Assembly (NCBI GenBank): GCA_013398055.1
Contig: VZRS01014296.1
Location: 264,683 to 328,682, forward strand
Length of the DNA stretch: 64,000 bases
Source of the DNA: Ifrita kowaldi
Lineage: Eukaryota; Chordata; Aves; Passeriformes; Cinclosomatidae
Direction: 5' to 3'
In this document: in pieces, positions 50,701 through 59,700 of the stretch
Layout: every line of letters begins with the position of its first letter
Numbering within the stretch: position 1 is the first letter of the stretch
The notes under the pieces: model-generated
The model's database searches: none
The model's input: only the letters and a program-made list of their open reading frames with translations
What the model was told of the DNA's origin: nothing
Made by a program: the position numbers and the translations under genes

Positions 50701-53700
50701 AAGATATTTTCCCATTTACAGAGCAGGTGTTACGCACCCAGGCTCAAGGAGGGCTCTGCTCAGTATGACCTGGCTTGGACATGCTGTGATTTAGAGGAGA
50801 CACAGTCATCCTGGTTACCCTGTGAATCAATCTACCCAGTCATCCCTGAAACACAGATGGAGTAACTCTGTATCACAATCTGCTGTCTTGGAAGAGATCC
50901 TAGCACGTGGAATGATACACATCTAAATTATAACCCTCTGGTTAGCACAGCTGAGATGAGTCATTTCTCTGACTAGGGGAAACACCTACCACTTCCCAGA
51001 AGAGTTCAAAGAGTACTGAATAGGTAACTACTGCCTGGTCCACATAGCATTTTCTGAACACAAAATTTCCAATACCATTCAGCTTTGTGTGTCTGCAAAT
51101 GCAAATGTGTTCTTCAGGAACCACAAGTTCATGTTTTAAAAGAACATGCCTGAATAGTTTAGAAGATTCAGCTTCCAGAGGGACTTCCAAGTGTGCTTTC
51201 ATCTCTGTTCCAAATGAGACCCCCCAATGACAAAGCAAGTCTCTTGCACAAGATCAGTGGTGCCACTGATTGTTTAATGCACCGTCATTCTCCGAAGGCA
51301 AACAGGGACAGGACAAATGTATTCTGAGCACAAGTGCTTCTGAGTATTTGAGAGTGCTACATGGTAAGTTCTGTACATTTTCCTGAGCTTTCTCTAACTG
51401 CAAAGCGAAGTAACCAGCTGGGATATGATCTGTTCTTTTAAACTACTGCACATCCACTTCTTAATTTCTTTCTGGCTGATTAAGAAGAACTCAATAATTC
51501 TATAAGGAAAAAAAAGGTATTGCTATCCAAGATAACAAACTTAAGCAAATTTGTACTCTCCCTGCAAGTTCTTCAGGATTCTGATCCATCACTGTCTATA
51601 GCTTGATAGTGACATTATAGATTGTCACTAGGCAGAGTAATCTCAGAGATTTGTTCAGGAGAGACAAGTTCCAAGGTGACATTAGTTGATTGAAGCATTC
51701 ACGGAATTGTGTTTAGAATATTCATGTATTGTAAACTGTAGTTGAAATAAACCTGCAGTTGGAATAAAAGAGAACGGCCAAAACTAAATCCAAGCATGGT
51801 TCAGTCGACAGGGAGTGGGAAAGTTCAGAAGCCTAGTCCCGGGGAAAGGCTCCTATGGGATCTTTAAGGGTCTGAGAATGCTCACTTATCTCTCTGATCT
51901 GTTCGATAGTGCTTGCACAAAGACCAGAACAAAAACTTCACACTGCCTATTTATCTACCTTGAAAGGACTGAGACTTGAGTCAGTTGTGGTGCCATTTGA
52001 GTTTGTGTTTCCAAGGAGTCTAAGTCACACAGTCCTGATCCTTACACAAAGTCTGAAACTGCTGAACAGCCAGAGGGGAAAACATCTTTAAAGTATCCCT
52101 GGGCAGGTCTGGTAATGTGCAGCTCAGTTCTTCCAGCACCATCAGGTCTGACATAGTAGTTTATATTCTGTTTCTTTACATCCCCTTGGAGTAACAGTCC
52201 AAAACCAGCCTTATGCTGCTTCTGGCATGAGCTTATGCCAAGGTTATGTTTAAAGCATCCTATAAGAAGCAGTACATGAGGTTAAACTATCAGATGCTCT
52301 GTTTCAGTCCCCTGAAGACCATGTCTGCTCTCACAACACTACTGTGGAATAATAATTCAGAAGTGGATTAGGAAACAAACTAGAGGCCAACACCTTCAAC
52401 TTAACAAAGGAAATATTTAAACAGCATCTGTGAACACATATAGCCAAACATCTTAAATTGTTCTGCCTACCCTGAGCCAGACTCCCGTGTTTAACTCCCT
52501 TCCCAGTACTGTTCATTGATAAATAATGTGCCAATGGTGGCATCCATGGAAGGATAATTCATTTCCCATTGAAGGATTTTGGGATGACTCTTCAATCCAT
52601 GTGGTTATGCTACAACTCAGAAATCACTTTTGAGTTGACTTAGTTATTCCATTGCAGAAAAACAGAAGAATCCCATTAGCAGAGCACATATTCAAGGTGT
52701 GATTACTGCTTTTCACTTTAATTGTCTTTACCTGAGAAGGCCACGCAGTAAGCACTTAGTTCTTTGAAATCCGTTACAGAAGCAGAGACTGAAACGAGAC
52801 CTGGGATACCTTCTCGAGAAAGGGACACTTGTATGGAGACCACTGGCATGGAGTCAGTCCCAGTGCTCACTGTTACTGAGGGAAGCCATGAAGACTCCAG
52901 AGGAACACTGAATACATATTTGTATTCTGGACAACGCACTGTGAAGAAAAACTTCTCTTCCTAGGTGGGGAAAAGGGATCTACAAAAAGGTGTGTTATGA
53001 CTACTTCAAAGAGTTCTACTAGTGTAAATTCCCCTTCTTATACAATATTTGATACTATTCATGAATATTCATTGGTCTGGATATGCTCTGTAAGCAGAGC
53101 TCTGCTGGCAGCTATTCACAAGATCCTGGTTTAACATGATGATATGACACTACATCAAAATCATCATGTTTTCTTCAAGCTGGGAGCCACAATGAACTCA
53201 CCAACATGGCAGGGATCATAAAACCAGATTAACAAGAAGATAATAGGCAAGTTACTAAAACACAGGATTCAAATATACTTAAATGGGTATTTAAATAGCT
53301 TGGGATGCACAGTCATTTGTCAACTAAAAACTCCATGCTAAAGCTGCTCCTTTTTCCCCACAAGTGTTCCTATTACTGCTTCTTCCCACTTTACTGAAAT
53401 AGGGCTGGCAGCATCTTTCCAGTTAACGGAGTGATTATAAACAAACAAACAAAGGGGAGTGTCTCAGATACTTGGAAACAATTTAGTTAAGCATTCACAA
53501 CCCACTGCCTTCACAAAAAGAGCTCAGTCACATCCTCCCTTCTGCCTTTGGAAACAAGCTGTGATTGAGCACCGTGCAGTGTTTCCAGGTATGCTCCCAC
53601 AGCTCACCTGTTAGATGAATTGCATGATTCTTGGAGGCATGGGGGGAAAATGCCCTGGACAACCTGAGCCCTGTACAGAAACAGTGGCATCCACACTCCC

Positions 53701-56700
53701 AGGGCTCCAGTGACAAAGGCCATGGCAGTCAGACCCAGCGAGGAACAGACAAAACTACAGCTGAAAGTCAAAAGAAAAAACAGCTGAGAGATATTAGAAA
53801 GAATGGTGTGTGAGAAAAAAGGGAAAACCCACCTGCAACACCTAGGATTTCAAGCAATAACAAAACAATTCGTTCAGATGTCTTATAATCAAAATCCACT
53901 CCCTTGAATATCTGAACTCTGATCAGGCTTTATTATGAAATTCAACAATAAAGTACTAATTAGAGCAAAGGGTATGACCTACTGATTTCATGTTAAATCC
54001 TGGTCTCTTGCAGACTTCATTGCCAACTTCTGCCAAAACAATTGCTGTGAATTTTTTGATAGCAGATATACAACAATAGAGAGTGAGCAAGAATTTAATG
54101 GCTTAGTAGCTAAAGGAAAGGGTTCCATGTGCAAGTTTAAATGCCTCAGGTTTTAAGTTGTTTCTGTAACCAGTATAAATGAGAGTAATGTCTGGGTCTT
54201 CCAAACTGTGAAGTTGCAGTGGCTGAAGCATTCCTCAACTCCACCTGAGTGAGTAAAAATAGACTCTCAATCTCCACAGCAAGTTTCGGACAAAAGGAGA
54301 AGCGTTTTTGAGAACTGTCCAAACCTTGTCTCCTTCCTGCCCTATTCTAGGAGAAAATTAAATTTTTGCCGGACTGTTCGTCATTAATAGTTCAGGAGAA
54401 AACCCCCTTTGGGGTCAATAGGGAACTATGAAATCTTAAGACTGCTGCAAATGACAAGGTGACCACCAGACTAGAGGATTTGTTAAGAAATTAACCCAAT
54501 TCTCCATCTTCTAAAGATAAAGTGCTCTTGGACTTGATTAAAAGTGGAACCACATAGTTTTTTGGCAGTATTTCTTTATGCTTTGGAAATCAATTGCCCA
54601 AGGAAAAGAAAATGGGACTTAATTGCTAAAGGAAAAAAAATTAAAATATATTTTTACATTGGAACATCACTGTAGGAAAGCAACTTTGGAGATAGCCTAG
54701 TTGTTGAAATGTCAGAAAGGTTCATTTTTGATTCAGGAAAAATTATTTTTTTATTCACTTCAGGATGTAGTGCCTACAAATTGTGATCCAACAAAACTGA
54801 TCCCTAGTGTACTTGCCGTTCACGATGTAAAGAGGATGCAGATTTAGTGGACAGTTAGAAAACGTTGGATCGTCTGGAAGAACACTCCAAAGACAGACAA
54901 GGTCCCAGGAAAGCAAGTCTTAAAACGGAAAGCGTTGGATCGGGAAAGCAGCCTGCGGGCAGCGGCAGTGCGGAGCCGGCTCTGGCGCAGCTGCACAGCG
55001 GCACCTGCTGTTCCCAAACCGGCTCCAGCTCCTTGTCCAGTCCCGGCAAGGCCTGACTGCGGGGTCACAGGAACGAGGAACCTGCTCCAGTCCTGATTTT
55101 ACTTCGTCCTGCAGGTCAGCTGCATCTTTAATTTTTGCGTGGTTAAAAGGAAGATGTCATCTGCCAGCCACAGCTCAGCCCATCAAAACACATGGACAAT
55201 TAGTCCTACAAACTCTGACCTCATGCAAACTCACGGACAATTAGTCCTACAAACTCTGACCTCATGCATAGCAGACTCCCAAATACTACAGACTGCCTGT
55301 GACATGCTGATCCAACCTTCCTCAGGCACTAAGAGTTATGAATAAATTTACACCAGAAAATTATGCACTTTTACCAATCTAGCTTCCTTAGGGAAGTGAA
55401 AATTTAGTAGAAAGTAGAGCTGGATTTAAATAGGAGCAAACTGCCATCATAACTTTGCTCCTTTCCACCTCCTCAAAATGGGAAGATAGAAGAAGCGAAG
55501 AAATTTTTTATCTCTTGTGTAGCATTCCTGTAAAAAAGTGGAAGAAAGATTTTTACTAATGGTGTTTCCATCCTCTTGCATACAGCATGTGGCTCAAAGG
55601 AGCGAAGCAGATTCAGTAGACGTATTTCTTATAATGGACTGGTGAGTCCTCAACTGAGGGAACCTTTGTAGCTCAAACCACTTACTTCTTGGCAAGTGAT
55701 CCCACATCTTGACACCAAGTAGTCTTGGCAGTTCTGTGTTCATCTGGCTTCTCATCTGCTCTTTGTATCGTGCCGGAGATGCTCAGAGCTCTGTGGGCAG
55801 CTGTCCTTCTCTGGATCCTGTGAGGGACCAGTAGAATCAGGAGAAGCAGTGCCAGTCCTCCCATGCAAGGAGTTACCTGTAGGCACAAGGTTGGCGAGAT
55901 CAAAGACACCTGTTTTGTTATAGCGAGAACTCCAAAGCAATTCAAATTGTGTTAGAACCACATATCAGAAAATTGCAGATATGTTCAGAAATAGATGTGT
56001 GCTGGTTTAGGTCATATTTGTAAAGAAAAAGAGCGACTTTGGTGACTTTGTAGGAAAGATAATAGATCCTTCCTCCCCATCATACAGATACATGATCACT
56101 CCTCCCTCTGATTTTAAAGCAAAAACATGTGAAGAAAGAAAACTGTACTGTAGTACTCTAGCCACAAACACAAGAATCACTGATGTAGTCACCAGTGTTA
56201 CCTGAATAACATCAGTGTTACTGCAGTAAATATTCTGCCCCACTCACCTGCATGTGCTGGCTGATTCTGTAAACAAGGCATGAGGCTCTGACAAAGTGCT
56301 TCTAAAGCGCTCTCAATGAGAGCCATCATGATGACATGACCAGAAGAGAAGAGGTTATTTTCTTGAAACCTTCAAATAATAGAAGTTGTTCCCAACAGCA
56401 TTCCAGAAAACTGGTGCTACCAGTATAATGATCATTTTACCTTCAAATTCTCTGTTTGAGGAGGTCTCAGTGCAGTAGCAACCATTCCGAAGGTGCCCTC
56501 AGGTAAGAGGAACATCAGCACCTGCCCTGGCTGCTGTACAATTGCGTCACCTACGCCTAAGAGAGCTAGGCAGAAATCTGCCACTTGTCCTGCAGGAAAA
56601 TTTATCCTAAACACCATGTTCCTGACCTGTCAGAGGGTAGAAAGTCCTTCCACTGCTCACCTTTAACACAATGAAAGTAAAGAATCCAAACCCCAGTGAT

Positions 56701-59700
56701 GATTTTAATGTTATGGTGAATGAAAGTGAGTGACTCACCCTGAATGCCCAGTGCCAGTCACCTGTGCTTTTTGCCATGCCAGCTGCCAGCATGTAACCAC
56801 AGCCACTGTAAACAACAGAAAGGAATGGTCAGTAAGCACCAATGAATTCTGGATGGCTGAAATGACGTCTTGCCAGCTAAGGAGAGCACACAGAAGTGTT
56901 CTGTCAGTTTTCCAAAGGGATAAGCAGAAATAACCCTCATGGTTTTTGCCACTCTACTTGCCAGCCAATATTAAAAGGAGAGTCTAACCTCCTCAGAGCA
57001 GACTTGAGACAACGACAGTAATGTCCCAGATTCCCCTTGGAATACACATTCTGTAGAATGACACTGCAAACCCGGATCAAAGAGCCCATAAAACAGTTTA
57101 TTACCTACTCCCCTCTGTGCTAGCCACAGGAATTATGCCCTGCAGGAATTTCTTTAGTTTTAATCTGCCTTCTGGGCCCAGCCTTGGCTGCCTGCTCTGA
57201 TACAGAGTATGCCTCTAAACCACTTGAAAAGCCCTTCTCCTCCTTTTCTTCAGACACAATGTCAATTTAACTAAAAGAGGAGAGGGAAGTACCAGTTCTT
57301 CCTTGGGAGACATTTAATGCAGGGTCCTTGAAAAATCTGTCAAATAAACTAATATCTAAAAGCTTTTGTCTTCCAAAACACAGAAATCAATTACATACTC
57401 TCATGCACATAGAATTGATTCAATATTTTATTACAAGCCAGAGTTTCCAGAGTTTAGATTCTCCCAAAAAATGTTGGGGAGAAAAAGCGAATTTTTTTCA
57501 AGGTAAGTAGAGAAATACACCTAATCAACTCTATTCAAACTTGCTAAGGAAGTGACAAATCCCTTTGCAAGAGCCAATGCAGAAATACATCAGAATAAAT
57601 CTGATTAGGGCTCAGGGTATATTGAATTGCAGGTGTGGTCAGATAGAATTTCAAAAGGCCACTAGCAAGAAAACCAACCTTCCCACTGGAATAAAGATGT
57701 AGAAGATAGATAACACTGTGGTCCTTTTTCCTTCCTCAAACAGGTCTGCAATGATGGTAGGTGCTATAGTGGAGTAACTGGCAGAGCCAATGCCAACCAG
57801 TCCTCGTGAAAGAACAAATATCCTGTAATGCTGCAGGGAAAAGACGTATTATAGTCAGAAAAAGTCCATGCAAGAAAGAAAGCTTACTGTTAAAGAGGGG
57901 CATTTTAGTGGATCAAATCTGCCAGAGGAAATCAGAATCGAACTGCCTTTTGCCTATGTCTGTATCCTCTCTACTCACACCTGCTCCCCTCACATCTCAC
58001 TGCTGGGCTTTCTCTTTCTGCACAGCAGTGACTTCTCAGAGTGACACCCAGAGGGGATTTCAGGATAGGGTGGGTAGAGCACATGCTTGCCCAACAAGCT
58101 GCCACACTGTAAGGTCATAAACAACAAACATGCAGGACAAAATCCCATCAATCGCAACAATAATGTGGGGGTTCTCTACTGGCTAGGCCGGACTCCAGCA
58201 CTCTATAAGGCATTCCTGCATGGAGTACATTTAGTCCAGGCTTAAGGCTTGGGAAATGACTAGTCACTATGCTTTTGCAAGTGTGATTAGAGAAGGACTC
58301 AATCAAGTCCTGCAAGATGTATTCAGGTTATTTTCATAGCACCCTCTAAAAAAGCAACATACCGACTCAGTGATGAATGAGCTCCCTAAGGTCACACCAG
58401 ACCAGAAGAAAATACCAGCTCCAAGGATGATTTTCCTGTTGTAGCGATCTCCGAGGTATCCAAAGACGGGGGCAGCCAGCATGTAACACAAGGTGAAGAC
58501 TGAAAATCCAACAATCAACAAAGACAATATTCATCCAACTATTTTTGTCATATGTACTGCTCACCCCTCAGAAAACTCAGGTTATTTTTAGGGCAGGGTT
58601 AAAAGCAGGCTGAGTTTGTAGGACTAGGAGGGGGATTGATATTCGGAAAAAGACAAATAAAGACTCAAAATACCTATACAAAAATAAAATGTATGTGAAT
58701 TACTTAACTTCTTTATTTCTTGAGAAACCCTTCATCTTTTGATTCACATACTGTGGGATTTTTGAAGGACTCTACTCCAGTCTGACTTTCAGTTCTGCAT
58801 TATAATCAGCCTGCCCACAAGTGGAAGTGAGCAATACCACATACAAGGAGGAACTAGAAGAGGTAAGTAACTGGACTATGTTTTAGGAGCAGACCACAGA
58901 AGGGCAAGGCAAAATCAACCATCTGAAATGAGGAGATTTTATTACCTGTTTGCAGTAGACCTGTCTTCCCATCACTAAGCCTGAAGTATTTCTGTAGATC
59001 CAACAGGATCCCTGCAACAGAGGCAGACATTGAACGACAGCAGAGTACCCTGCCCCATCCTGCTAACTGCCAACTCAAAAACAGGGCTTGCAAGAACTGC
59101 AACACATTTAGTTTCTAGTTTAGATGTAAGCCATTACTCTACCACAAGCACAAGATGCACAAAGAATTAAAAATTCTTATCACTATAAATAAAATAAATG
59201 ATCTTCCACTGTAAGGGTCTTATGAGAGTCAGTTTACCCACTGTTTCAACCACACCTGTTCTGTTTCTTTTGCACCATTAGCACCTAAGTACATGAACAA
59301 CTTAAGAGTTCAAAGTTTAATGGACACAGTGTAGAACAAAACAGTGGATGTTAAGACAAAAAGGTCATTTTTTTTTCTCTATACCATGCCAGGGCTGCAG
59401 ATCTTCCATCTCACCTATACTGTATTTCCAATTTACATTGCTGAAAAACAATTAAAAATAAAAGATACTGTTTTGAAAAAGCATACCTGTACTCCAGTAT
59501 TGAAAGATATCAATTTAAAAAGACATTTATTCTCACACCGCTTTAATTTTGTCAAAATAGATAATGTCATAACATTGCTGAGAGGATGAAACCACCACCA
59601 CTTAAGAGAACAAGTTCTGTATAATTTGCCTGCTGTGCTCACAGGAGTTCGTCTGCAGCAGAAGGGAGCTGGGTGAGGTCAGCAAAAGGTACCCCTTCTC

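Larger units (their letters stand above)
53761..55685 (-). other. SPNS3: SPNS3 intron 6 (1,925 bp)
   Basis: Contains a small CpG-dense patch at 54840-55085 and a 41-bp tandem duplication at 55194-55268, each described separately. The remainder is AT-rich unique sequence. Confidence 0.9.

Noticed and set aside
54844..55068. Ala/Arg-rich frame in the intron 6 CpG patch as an alternative first exon of SPNS3
   Set aside because: No donor in a suitable phase was evident and the composition is that of any GC-rich segment.
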